Assembly: GCA_013399695.1 (NCBI GenBank)
Contig: VXAU01004424.1
Span: 1-64,000 of the forward strand
DNA from: Formicarius rufipectus
Taxonomy: Eukaryota; Chordata; Aves; Passeriformes; Formicariidae
Direction: 5' to 3'
Length of the DNA stretch: 64,000 bases
The position numbers were made by a program, and so were the translations under genes. The notes beneath the pieces were generated by a model that ran no database searches, was not told the origin of the DNA, and worked only from the letters and a program-made list of their open reading frames with translations. How positions within the stretch are numbered: the stretch's first letter is position 1; each line of letters begins with the position of its first letter. Positions 37,046 to 49,400 of this stretch are shown piece by piece.

Positions 37046-40000
37046 TTTGGAAGCAAAGCTTAAAAGCTGTTTGCTTAGGAGGTTTGTTATATCTATGAAT
37101 GTTAACACTGGAGTTACACTGAGTAGCAGGGCAGAGGGTAAAACAATATTTTATTCCTAAGTTAAAACACTTTCACAAGGGTAAAATAAGTAGCCTGCTC
37201 TTTCAGCGACTTGTGTATGCAGGGTGTGCTGGTAGGACTAGTCCGTGGGTACCCGCGTTGGGGCTTTCCCCACGCCTGCCTTGGGGTGCACACGCTGCAC
37301 CTTTGGGTCATCAAGTCACCCAGGGCACCACACTCCTCATGGTCCCTGTCCTCTGGAGACTCTGGTGATTGCTCTGGGATGTGGAAAGGGGATTATTTTA
37401 GAAGTCAACCAATCCCGGGGAAAACAGCTCCATTAAAGCCCTCAGAATATAAGACCTTCCCTCCCCATATATGACATTTACAGCTGTGAAGCTGTGATTT
37501 GTGAAAACTGGTGCCTTCTCCTACAGTAACTGTGTGAGGTGGGTAACAAAACACTACCCCAGTATTTAGGAAAAGACTTCTTTTGGACTTGAAAACGTTT
37601 GCTACTTCTCTGACGAGCTGTGTTCTTCTTTGAAATAAGTGAAAATTCAGACTTTGATATTTCTCAGTTCTCCCTTTTTTTTCCCCTTCTAAAACTTCTG
37701 TACTAATTTTCTGTGGAAATAAGACATGCAAAGGAAATACATTTGGGGAAGATTCATACTCTGACAATGGGAAAGTGAAGTCTCACGAGGTGAAGGGACT
37801 TGCCCCAAGCCCCATAGGAAGCTTGTCCCACAGTGTAGAACCAAAGGACCTTTCAAACCCCAAACCTTTATCTTAATCACAATTTTCTTGTAAATATTTG
37901 GGACTCAGATTTCAAAGTTCAAGCTGGGTTAATCACAAAGAATGCAGCTTTTCCTGCTCTCCATGCAGGGGTGTAAGGTAACAGTCTGGAGTGCCTTTCT
38001 GGACACCCCATGCATCTGCACGGGTTTCAAGAAACATCTGGTCTTTAAACTCAGTATCACACAAACAGATTAATGATTACCTGCCCTCTGTCCTGGCTTC
38101 CAGTCGGTTCCACTTTATTGACTTAGCCTGAGTTTAACAATGATTTGTTAATCTTGCCTTTGTGTATCCATAGCAGCCTTAGTGTGACTACATACTTCCC
38201 CCAGTTTTGTTAGCCAAAGTTAATACTAGAAGGCACCAAGGACTTTGTTTACTGGGCCTGCTTGTCTGCAGACTGGAACTTAGGTGAGGTCATTATGAGG
38301 GCTGGATCAAACTCCACTGTGTGGGAATTATCTCATAGGGAGAGGTTGATAACAAGACACTGTTACATCCCATGAAGAACATGGGAATGGACCTGGTAGA
38401 CTGTCAGGACTTGTGAGCTGCCCATCCCATGGGCTGCTGTCAGAGCCTGTACTACTGCCCAGTTCTGGCACCCCAGTACAGCACCTGGGATTGCAGCACC
38501 AGGATCCTGCCTGTCCTCAGTGCCTGGTAGCCTGCACAGAGCCGTGCCTGCCCTGCACATCACCCCAGGCTGCCCTGCCCTGCCCCCTGCTCCATCCTGC
38601 CTGCGCCCCTACAGAAAGGTGGGAGCACGGGCAGCAAGGCCAGGGTCACAGGGCAGCGTTTCACCTGTGTGGCAGAGATACCTGTGTGGCTTGAAGTAGT
38701 AAACAGGTTTGGGAAAGCTACTCTAGACCATTCCCCAGAGCTTGTTCCTGGAAACAGATAATTCAAAACATTTGCCTAGAGGATGGTTCGTGGGATAACC
38801 ACAAGCATTTGTATCAGAGGGCAAATATTTGAGGCACATCCAGATCAGCTATTACCAATGCTATTGTTTTCTATCATCTTTCAGAGGAGTCCTTTGAGGG
38901 TGACTGCACTCGGAAGTGAGGGGAGGAGGAGGGCTGGGGCAGGAGGTGCATCCTGGGCTGGTGGCTCATCTGCTCTTTCCAGATGTAAGGCCCACTGCAA
39001 GCACAGATCCAAATGCTGGGGACTGTGAAGCAGAATCTCCAAAGCTTATTTTTAGGGAGGCAACTTGCATGTGAGGAGAAAAAAGAGCATATTATAAAAA
39101 GTAAAGGGTGCCAAATAGCAGCTGTAAAAACGAAAATTTCCAACAATACAACAAACAGAAAATTACATTTCCCCTCATTGTGTGGAAGCGGTTGAGCTTC
39201 CAGCCAGCTGTGGAGGAAATAAAGAGTTTACATTATTTGCAGTGTCAGTGAGGACCAACATACAAGTTTCCTGTCTGTCTTTCCCTACAAATTAGCAAAA
39301 CTTATCTATAAAAAATATTTTTTCATTTCATTTTTCTTTTTCTGTGGGGAGAAAACACACCGCAAGCAGAGTGGTCACAGACACTGTAGCTGAGAAGGTG
39401 CCATGGGAAACTGAGCACACAGGAGATCAAAAGAAAAAGACATAACAGGCTGTAATACTGGAGCAATGCACCTCTGCCCCTCTCCTTTCTGGGCCCAGAC
39501 AGAGCAGCAGCTCGCAGACATGTCAATGTCTGTGGCCTCAAACCAGCATATGCCATTTACTCACAAGCCTGTTTTTACAACATGTGCCTTGCCATGCAGA
39601 AAGTTACCTCCCCCAATGTTTGTTTTAAATTTCAAAGCATTGACATGTTAACTTAAATTATTAGAAGAAAAATACCATATTCTGTCTTGGTGCTTGCTTA
39701 TGCAGTCTGTGTAAGCAGAAATCACAGCCCATATGTGTTTTCCATGTCTCCCTGTACTGCAGCACGGGGTGTTTCAGCCAGCTGTGGGCAGAACTGAGCC
39801 CCACAAGGTTCTTGGCCCTGGGTGGTGCCTGGTATTCCTGCTGTTTTCCCAGCTGCTTCCAGCATCCTGTGACTGACCTTGCTGGGCAGGGAAAAAGCAA
39901 ACATGCAGAGTCAGCAAGTTTCAAGTCAGGTGTATGTAAAATGAACCAGTTGATAGTCATTAGCAAACTGCCCAGCATGGTCCTGAATCACTCTGAGGGA

Positions 40001-41141
40001 TGGCCAGGAGTGCAAGAGGACCCCAGGCAAAGGGCCTTGACATCATCTTCTCTCTCAGTCAATTCCAACACAAGTAAAACTACTATTACCAGCTCGTCTT
40101 CCTGTCCAAAATTACAACTTTTAGATTCCTAATTTAAGGGCAGCTCCTCTCAGCCCATCCCCTGTGTTTGAGGCATGCTGGCTGCCAGATCTCTGGTGTT
40201 ACTGTCTTGGAACAAATAGCAGAGCAGTCAGCTGCCCTGTTCCAGAAGACTTGGAGTAATGATGGAGCATTTCAGGCAACAGAAGGAGGAATATTTCAAG
40301 ATTTTTCACTTGAGAGAAGGAAGGAGCATGGAGGAACCTCTGAATGAAAAGATCTGGATTTCATCCATAGTATTGCACATTGACCTAAATCTACTGCTCT
40401 CACTTCTGTAACCAAACAGATTCTCTCCCCTGCCTGAGGTACGCTCTGTGCTTCCAAGAGTCCTGTCCCTCTGCCCTTGCATGTTTGTGCATCTATTGCC
40501 CCTGTGCAATTGTCTTTTACATGCATGTCCCAGGGAAGCCCTTGGAAGGGACCTCAGGGCCACTGCTCAAGGAGTTGATGAGCAATGGCCAGGAGCAGAG
40601 AGGAGAGGGGGCCAGGCTAAGGGAGATGGTCTAGGAGGGGCTAGGGGGATAGTGCACTAGCTAAAAAGCAGTCACTAGGAAAAAGACTAGGGTCTGCTTT
40701 GGGAATGGGTATGAGGTTTGTTGGCTCCAGGGTCTCCCAAGCTGATTAACTTCTGGTGTGGAGTGGGCTCATGTGTTTACCTTCTTGGGAGATGAAAAAC
40801 AGAGTGAGATTTTGCAGCACTCAGATTCCCTGCATTTTTTTTAAGATTTTGATTAATCATGAGGCATTTTGGCAACCTCCTCAAATACTCCATCACCCCT
40901 ACGTAATCAGTCACCATTTAAGCACTTACTCTGTCTGGTCTCAACTGGCACGGCTCGACAGCACAGGGGGCCGGGTGGGCCTCAAGGTGCTGGTGGGGCA
41001 GGCAGCTGGCTCTGCTCAGGGTCTGTGCCGACATCCCCTTGTTTCTGCAAGGGGAGACCTCGTGACAAATGTCCTTACATGGATATAGAACACAGAATAA
41101 CCTTAATTTGTATTCCATGCAGTCGCAGTTGGCTTGTACAG
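37046..41141. other. Non-coding stretch, nothing recognised
   Basis: A small CpG cluster occurs near 37200-37300. GC-rich open frames near 38400-38700 overlap on both strands and have no support. No repeats or RNA genes were identified. Confidence 0.55.
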
Positions 41142-41260
41142 CTCAGGGAAATAAAGAGCCAGAATTCGTGGACCTGGAGACCATCGCCATTAAAGACGGA
41201 AAACCATGCCATCAGTATTACAACTGTGATGTTGTGGAAGTGTTATCAGATGGGTTATAA
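41142..41260 (+). CDS. Candidate terminal coding exon, unrecognised product
   Basis: The frame encodes QGNKEPEFVDLETIAIKDGK and then PCHQYYNCDVVEVLSDGL before a TAA at 41258-41260. It has mixed polar and hydrophobic residues, two Cys and several retained CpGs (in TTCGTG, ATCGCC and GACGGA) in a CpG-poor neighbourhood, which is what a selected exon looks like. Candidate acceptors are ATGCAG (ends 41122), GTACAG (ends 41141, phase 1, matching the donor at 12060) and CTCAG (ends 41146, phase 0). The pyrimidine tract upstream is weak. I could not assign a family. It could also be a fragment of an old retrocopy. Confidence 0.3.
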
Positions 41261-42104
41261 AAGTGGGTTTTCACTGTCCCTTTCAGCTCTCTGTGTCTCT
41301 GCTGTGCCAGCTGAATGGACAGGGGTGATGCCCGAGGTCTCTGCATCTCCCGTAGCAACTTAGTTCAGACCAGGATGGGACTTCTGAAACAAAAGTCTCC
41401 ATGTGTCATGCTTTGACCATGATCAGAGAGAAGTTTAGGAAGAAGTGAACTGCATAACCTTTCAAACAAATGGGAATACACTCCAGCCATACACTCAACA
41501 GCACATGGGGAGCACATCCAGCTAGTGCAAAGCAAGACCCTTGAAAGGTTTAGCATGTAGGTATAGCTCATACTTCCCACTCTACAATTTTGCTCACTGG
41601 GCAACAATACAAAGCCAGTGATGAATTGGCCAAAAAGATAGATACCTTTTTCCTATTCCCTCTGCATGGTGGAAGGCTTGCTTAGGGAAAAAAGGTGCTG
41701 GCTGGTACCTCTTGTTAGCAAAACAGCTTTTCTTGTGTTTTACTGAGATGAGCGAGCTGCTTCACAAAAGTGCACAGAAAGTACAAACATGATTTGCAGA
41801 GCAATCTCTTTTCTTACACAGAATGAAAGACGTGCTTTATTTTCCCTTCTAAACATTTCCTTGTCTACACCAGGAAAATTTAACATTCTTCCTTCCAAAA
41901 AGTGAATCCCAGGAATATGCCTAAAGATGTCAATTTACAAACCTTGAATAACAATATAGGTCACTGATTAGCTAAACAAAGTAATGCCAAGCACATCTGG
42001 AAGACCAGGATGAGCAAAAATTGGCACAAGGATAGAGATGAGAGCTTCTACAGGAAAGAAATTTATTGTGTCATTTATTTTATGTCTTACAGTGTAACAG
42101 CATT
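41261..42104. other. Non-coding stretch, possible 3' untranslated sequence
   Basis: If 41142-41260 is a terminal exon, this would hold its 3' untranslated region, but I see no AATAAA close downstream. Nothing else is recognised. Confidence 0.4.
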
Positions 42105-42116
42105 AAAAAAAAAAAN
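42105..42116. repeat. Poly-A run (11) ending in an ambiguous base N
   Basis: Eleven A residues are followed by an N at 42116. As at 3173, the N marks the end of a homopolymer and is probably a sequencing or assembly ambiguity. Confidence 0.9.
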
Positions 42117-45100
42117 AAGTCCATTTGGATTTATTGCATTTGGGAACATCAGATTTCCATCATCACTGTGTATCCATTCCTTGATTTCCTTCTGTGATGA
42201 TGACTGTGGCTGGTACATGCATAGTATCAGAAGTGTCATCTGTCTCTTCTTCAATAACTGAAGCAGATTTTCCTACCAATCTTCTTTGTGCACCATCTGC
42301 CATGCAGGTATAGTCTTCTAATTGCATGGTTTTGCCTTCACATCAAGAAGCTGATGAGCAAGTTCCTTTCTGATGTCTGTCTTGAAGACTCTAGCTGTTT
42401 GGTGTTGTACTTAGATGTTAAACATGAAGTCAAGAGTATATATTGCAACATTTTTAGTCTTGAGCATTTCCATCATGGACATGGTTGAGAAGAAGCAAAG
42501 CTCATTTGGGAATTGTTCAGCAAGTTGTGTGTCGAAGAAACTCACCTACTCTCTTAATGTCAGGCATTAGGCAGTCGTATCTACACATGAATAGTCATCA
42601 GATTTTAGGTGCACTATAATCATTCTTTGTGCAGAGATAAAACAAATTGTCCCTCATTCATTGTTACAGTGGAATGACATGAGAATAGTAATGATGTAGT
42701 CGATGAATGAGCAGCTGAGACAGTTGCAAATTTCATGCTAAATGGCATTTAGTTAGTTGGAAAAAGGCTTGTTCAGATAATCATTCAGCTAACTGCCATG
42801 AAGGCAGCATGCACTGGGTGTTTTGGGATCCCTTTTTCTTACAATTCCTGAGCAAACAAAAAAGTAAAGGACAATTTTCTTTTAAGGGTTCCTTCATGGT
42901 GGTATTTATTAGTTTAAAAAATACGGTGATTATTGGGGGAACATTATAGGCAGCATTAACAGCTAACTGGCACCAAATTATTATCCGAGGGAACACTCAC
43001 ATGCTCTCCTCCTTGAAACTCCACATTTATTATGCAGCTGTCAGCAGCAGGATAGGCACATGTGATGTGAAAGATGCTGAAGGGATGATCACTCAGATTT
43101 CTTGATGAGGCCTGTAGCTGGGCAAGACAGATGTGTAGTGAGACTCTTTTTTTGCCAAGAGTCATGCAACTGGCACTGATTTGTCTTGGAGACCTCTCAA
43201 GCTGCTGGGACAGACTGTCTACATGTGAATTCAACAACTGCAGTGGAAGAAAATATTCCCTTAGTCGTACTAGCTGCTTGTTTCAACTGCAAATTGCTTA
43301 GCAATTTTCCCATGTCCATCTTCAGACAAGATCAAGAGAAGTATCAAAGCTGTGCTAAGCCAGTGCCACATAACTCTGAGGTGCCTATGGACAATCCCTG
43401 ATGAATAACTTGTGTATTTTGGTGTTTTGATGCTGCCATTTTCCTCCCACTGCTGGTGCAGAGCACAGTAATTGTGCTGCCAGGTAAGGGGAAAGAAAGT
43501 CAAACCAATGAGAACAAGAATTAGGAAATAGATTATGGAATCCTCTTGTAGGTCCCGCTGTACAGTGTCTAAGGCCTGTTATGGTCCTCAGTGATTGGGC
43601 CAACACACCATTTGAGTTGAGAGGAGTTTCAGCCAGATGTCTGAGTGTGATCTCCAAGGCACCAAAGGCTCTCTTTTGTGTATTGACCAGATTTCCACTG
43701 ACAGTAGGGGGATATCAGACACCTTCACCAGTAGAGATCCCTGCTTTTAGGTGTTTGACTCTCAGGGCTGAATTCCTGTCCTTCCTGGACCTTGCTGTCT
43801 TTTTTGGGCAGTCACCAAGAGGACCTGGAGTCTTGAGCACAGGCATGTAGCATCTTGAATCAGATTATCCATGTTCTTGTAGCCCAGGTCAGCTGTCCAC
43901 ATGCATGCTGTCACCCCAGCAGAGCTGTAGAGATTGATGTAACTCACCTATACCAGGTACTGTGGGCATATCTCTTTCACTCAGCCTTGAGGCGTGTCCC
44001 CTGCTCAAGGGAAGAATCTCCAGACATGCACCCTAAGAAGCGTTATGTTAGAAGAACCTACTGTATGAAAGTGGACCGCACTTTTATACTATGAAGTGGT
44101 TGACTGCCAGTCATGTCTCCAAGTCTGTTTAGCAGCTTATCTGCCGAATCTTTGTCTCACTATCAGAATGTTAATTTGGGGCTGATGTGTCAGACTGGTT
44201 TTAACATAATTCAACACTAAAACCAGCAAGACATATCCTCCCTTGGTCCACCACTGAAGGCTTTGCAAACAGAGTATTGTTAGAGTAGCTTTGCAGAGCA
44301 TCATGCCTACAAAACTGCAAGAGCAGGAATAAGAGCAACAAAATCTGGACCTCAGGTTGTGGATAGGAACGGCAAAATTCAACTGAGAAAATTGGAAACA
44401 AGCAATCGTCCTTTAAATGAATAAAACATGTCACCCACATTAAACAGACAGCTTATTACAGATTTGGATGCACCAAATAGAATAGAGCTAGATGGAAAAA
44501 TCAATTATATGTTCTACAGAACTGAAATAGAGACCTGGCTGGAAATCTTCCAGTGGAAAAAATTTTCCTGCAAAACATTGACTTCGGTTAACTATCTTGA
44601 GGATACTTTTGGCTTTCAATTAATAAAATCAACTGAAGGAAAAAAAAAGGAAATATAATTTTCATATCATGGAACATTTTTTCTATTTGGACATCATAAT
44701 TCTTTTTCATTGTATTATAAGTTATAACCTATTCCCAAAAGTTTATTTCAATCAAAGTCTTCATTTTTGTTAGTACAAGATGTTTTAACCATTTTGTATT
44801 TTTTTCACAGTTAGGATTCATTTGCAATATTCATTCTGGAATGGAAAAAAAACCTCAAAGAAATAAAATGCTCTCTGCAATGAAAAATCTAGCTGTTGGA
44901 TTAGCTGTTTACTTTTCTCTGCTGAAATACCTTCACTTATTGGTTTGTTCTTTTATTTATATGATAATATATTCCAGCTTTTGAAATGAAAGCACAGTTG
45001 TTGACTAGGGCATTCTTTTCACACATTATAATAAGTCTGCACAAGAATGCAAGCAAATTTTACATTTTCTTATATCTATATCAAGTACCTACAAATAGTT

Positions 45101-46423
45101 ATATGATAAACATGTGTCTAAGTAACTCAGATTTATTAAATTTTACTCAAAGGCTTGAAAAGCTGCATCACATTACTTATTACATATATATTTAATTTTT
45201 CTTTTATTTGTTCATCCGCAAGACTCAGGTCAAAAATTTCCCCAGTCTGTATGGAATCTCTAATGAAGACAAGGAAAAGATTTACATTTTAAATTGTTTG
45301 TCTGGTTTTTCTTTTTAACTTATTGGAATAGTAATGAAAAGGTACAACCCCAGGACATGCACAGGATTTCTCTGACAGTATGTCCACAGAGATTGGATAT
45401 CTGACGACAAATAAATGATAAAAATGACTGCTTGACAGATTCCAGGGGAGGGAAGAAAGACAAGAAACCAAGGAGAGTTGGCATTTGCTCAAAGAAACTG
45501 TAGTAAGGGTGCAAGGGCAAACATCCTAATTAGGGTGGTGACTAGACTGGCTTAAACAGTAACTTCGGGCACTAGAGGGGAACAAAAATTTTGGAAACTA
45601 TGTTTTGTGAATTAAGGATCAAATATGAAAAAGAGATGCAAGGCAGAGGCAAGACTAAATCAGGAACAACTCAAAAAGGGGCAGGACAATGATGGCTTTG
45701 CAAGTGGTGGTGTCCTACAATGTTCAGGACACAGAATGCATGTGTAGAAGTAGCGTGTTTATCAGACAAGGTGATATGGCTGCCAGCGTGCATGGGCTGG
45801 TGGACATGTAGGTCCTCCCCAAGGACACAGCGGAGAAGATCACAACACCTATCAAGCAGCAGCTACCTAGAGACATCTAGAGGAAAAGGAAGCCATTTGA
45901 TACAAACAGAGGTACAAAGAAAAAGACCAAGGAACGCCCTGCTCCACAGCTCAAGAAAGTTTCACTTGTTGGCAAGAGACTTAAATTTATTCTGTAATTT
46001 TTGTATCAGTCTTTGCTGCAATCAGGTAGCCAATTAGTTTGTTCCATATTAGGGAAAAAAGGGGTAAGGCTCTGTTCTTTAGCAATGAATTGTAATGCTC
46101 TTGATTTAAAAAAAATCATTAGCAAGGAAATAAATAGGACGCAGAATAGATTCATCAAAAAGAAAATTATTTTCCCCCTATGGTGAATAGGAGGCTTTGT
46201 GGGCATGGGCAAGCAGTTTGATTTAAGCCAGGCACTGAATGCTGCATTTTGGCATTTGCATAAGCAGGGCATGGAAATGTGGTGTTGATGGAGAAAGTGG
46301 ACATCTTTGAGAGCAGGCTACACAAATATCTGTAGAGAAGGGTGAAACTTTTAGCAACCCAGGAAGAGATTGTTGGAGCACCTTCTCCTCTATTTTTCTA
46401 TGTTTCTGTGACTTCACAGGCAG
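42117..46423. other. Non-coding stretch, AT-rich in its second half
   Basis: The part from about 44640 to 45230 is markedly AT-rich. A TTTTTTTCACAG acceptor-like string ends at about 44810 without an open exon behind it. No genes, repeats or RNA genes are supported. Confidence 0.55.
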
Positions 46424-46441
46424 ATTAATAATAATAATAAC

Positions 46442-46478
<37 letters not shown>
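46424..46478 (+). repeat. AAT/ATT microsatellite with inverted-repeat head
   Basis: Five AAT-type units (46424-46440) are followed, after a single C, by about twelve ATT units to 46478. The AAT block is the reverse complement of the following ATT block, so the two can fold into a hairpin of roughly 14-17 base pairs. It is likely to vary in length between individuals. Confidence 0.95.
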
Positions 46479-49400
46479 TGGTTTTGCATTCTGTTCTTGT
46501 CCTGCCCTGAATCCCACACTGCTTTTTCTTGTCTAATTGACACTGAGTTCTCCATAGTCCCAGCTGAATTATATCACAAGCATTTCTTAGTTCTAAGTGG
46601 CATCGAGATCTGACAGCCTCTTTTGCCAGAGGAGTTTCTTTTTTCTTTGAAGTCATTACATTCAATGACATGAGAAATGACAAGGCAAAGAAAGGGAATT
46701 TTTATTTATCCTCACTTTACAAACAAGACAATCCAGGCTCCACAGAATCCATACCAAAGCTGACAACTGAACTGAAATCTCCTGGATTCCCAGAGGGTAT
46801 CTCATGTGCGTGACTGCCCTATTAATCGTGAGGCAGGACAGGCCGTCATGAGCCACTGATGAACCTTCCCTGAGCAACTGCCATCTTCTCTCTTTCTCAG
46901 GGTGAGTACAGGAACTATTGGGCTGAGTCTAAATTGTGAAAGCCCAGAAATTACTCCTGGGGCTCCAACAGCCCAAGGAATGCAAAGTTTTGATCTCAGA
47001 ATCGCAAGTTAATGAGCCTTTCAAAGCTCCCCTCAGGTTGTCTGGAGCCACTCCCCAGCCACAGATTTAATTCTTTTTATACACTCTGAAAATTGCAGTC
47101 TATTTAATAATCCACCCACAACTTGGCTTGAGGCTACTGGAACCTATTGTTTGAGGGTTTTTTTCCGGTCTGTTAATTAGACCTGCAATTGGCAAACTAC
47201 CGTTTCTGATGTAAAGCTACATGTGATGTGACCCTAAGCCAAATCTCATATGATCTTAGGCTGGGAAGCTAACAGCTACCAGCCAAGTGCAGCAAAAAAA
47301 AAAATGGCTCTGGGATTGTCCCCTGAGAATGTGAAGGTATCAGTGAAGACAAAATGAGAAGATGCCAGAAGGGCAGATCCTGCAGCACTTCTTCGGTTTT
47401 TATGCCAATTCTTTGTTCAGGCAAAACTCTCATTGGTTTTACAGAAGTGATGGCTTTGGAGCTTGTATTTCAAGTACTTATAGCCAGATAACCCCATGCC
47501 TATGGGGAAAAGATCCCTTAGGTTTTTTGCACTAGAAGACATCCCCACTGTGGTACCTATTTGAATGGAGGTGCTAATACCAGGTTGTGCTGCTTCTCAT
47601 CCCACTATATGATGCATGGCACCCTGTCCTACGTGCAGGCAAGAGTCCCCAGGGTGTCAGGGACCACCAGCAGCAGGGGCAGCTCTGACAGCCTGTAGTG
47701 GTGCATCACCCCTTGCCCCCAGCCTCTGCAGAGATGGTCTCGTGTTTATTTTTGGTTTGCACTGATTTTTTGAGTGATCTTAAAACACTCATTTCACAAC
47801 ACAGCCCAGACTGAACAAAGCAGTGCTGGGACTCAGGATGTGCCAGGGAAGGTGCACCCCCAGCTACCTGCACATACACAGTGTGCAACATGGGGCAAAG
47901 CAGTCTCCCATGAACTTCTCCTATGGTGGCAGAAGAGGCAGAGCTGAGTGTCTTTGGGTCTTTCTTCCAGCAGCAGCTGGAGGTGTGTCAGCTGATGGTG
48001 TTTGCCCCAGTCGTGCTGAGCTGAGCCCTCTGTGTGCCTCCTGCGCGCATGCTACATCCTCAGCCTTGCTGGTTTGGAGAGGCGACAGGTCCTAGTGGGA
48101 GACAGCCAGGCACAGGGAGACCCAGCTCACAGAGGAGAGCTGTCCCTGCAGGGAGCAGTGATCTGCTCACCAGGACTACATGCCTCTGCACACTCAAATT
48201 AAAATGCAAAAAAAGCTACCAAAGGCAGTGCAGAACCTTGACCTCCTGCCCTTTTTGAATCCCACAGGTACAACAGCCTGAGGTGACTGGGAGTTTTCAC
48301 TCAGTGCTTCCCTGTGATGCCATGGTGATGGATCGAAGGCAGGTCACTGCTGCTGCAGGTCCTTGGTAGTTATGTTCGCTGTGGATGGGTGAACCAGAGG
48401 AGAGTAAAAGGGCATGTACTTAGAACTGGCCATGAGGTAAAGGCAGGACAATTCCAAGAATCCCCTCTGGATTCATGCATTTTCCTGAAAAAATGCCAGA
48501 TTTGGACATCAAGGCCTTTCCCATTGGAGTCAGAGACAAAGAGCCATGTCTGTCCTCCCAGGTGACAAACCTCTAGCAAAACCCACATGGATGCTTGTGG
48601 ACAATTCTTTTGCAGACCACACCAGAAGGAACAGCTCAGGCCTAAGCTGCCATGACTTTTAGTTGCTGCAATAAGAAACCAAAACAGGAAAAAATCTAAC
48701 CAAAATGGAATAAAAAATATTTTCATTTTAAGAAGTCTGAGGTGAGCTTTCTTTTTACGTTTTTCGCAATTTGTGGAATGTTTTCAAAGTATTTCAACTT
48801 TCTGATAGTTTAGCTTTTAGTTTCTTATTTGCTGCCAAATAAAATAAACTAAATGGTGGCCACAGAGGAGTGCTTTTCCTTACTTTTTTGCTTTTCACCT
48901 AGTACCCTAGGCTTTCAAGGTATTATGAAAATGTGGAAGTTCTGAAAATTTAGAAAGTGGCAGAAGGAAAATGAAAAGTGATGAGTGGGGAGAAAAACAA
49001 GGGTTATTCAAGAAAAAAGATCAATAGGATCTGACCTGGCATATGGTTGTTTTCTCAGAAATCCAGGCAGACTGAATGGCCGTCGCAGGGCCACCCTACA
49101 TAGTTTGTGCAGCCTCTGATCCACTGTCAAATCCACTGTACAGAGACATGAAATGATTTTGTGTCACAACATTTGTGCTTTAATTACAAGTGCATTTCAT
49201 GCTATGTATCAAAGCAGTGTGAAGCAGCTTAATTTGGCCCATTAGTCTGAAATGGGGGCCAGTGAAGTCCCTTCCATAAACATTTCAGAGCCAGTGCAAT
49301 CCATTTCCTACTTTGCACAAATAAACTTCTCTTTTCTGCAAGATTTTGCACACAGACAGAAAAAACTCCTAGAACGAGTCCCCTGGTAGAAAGGCTGCTT

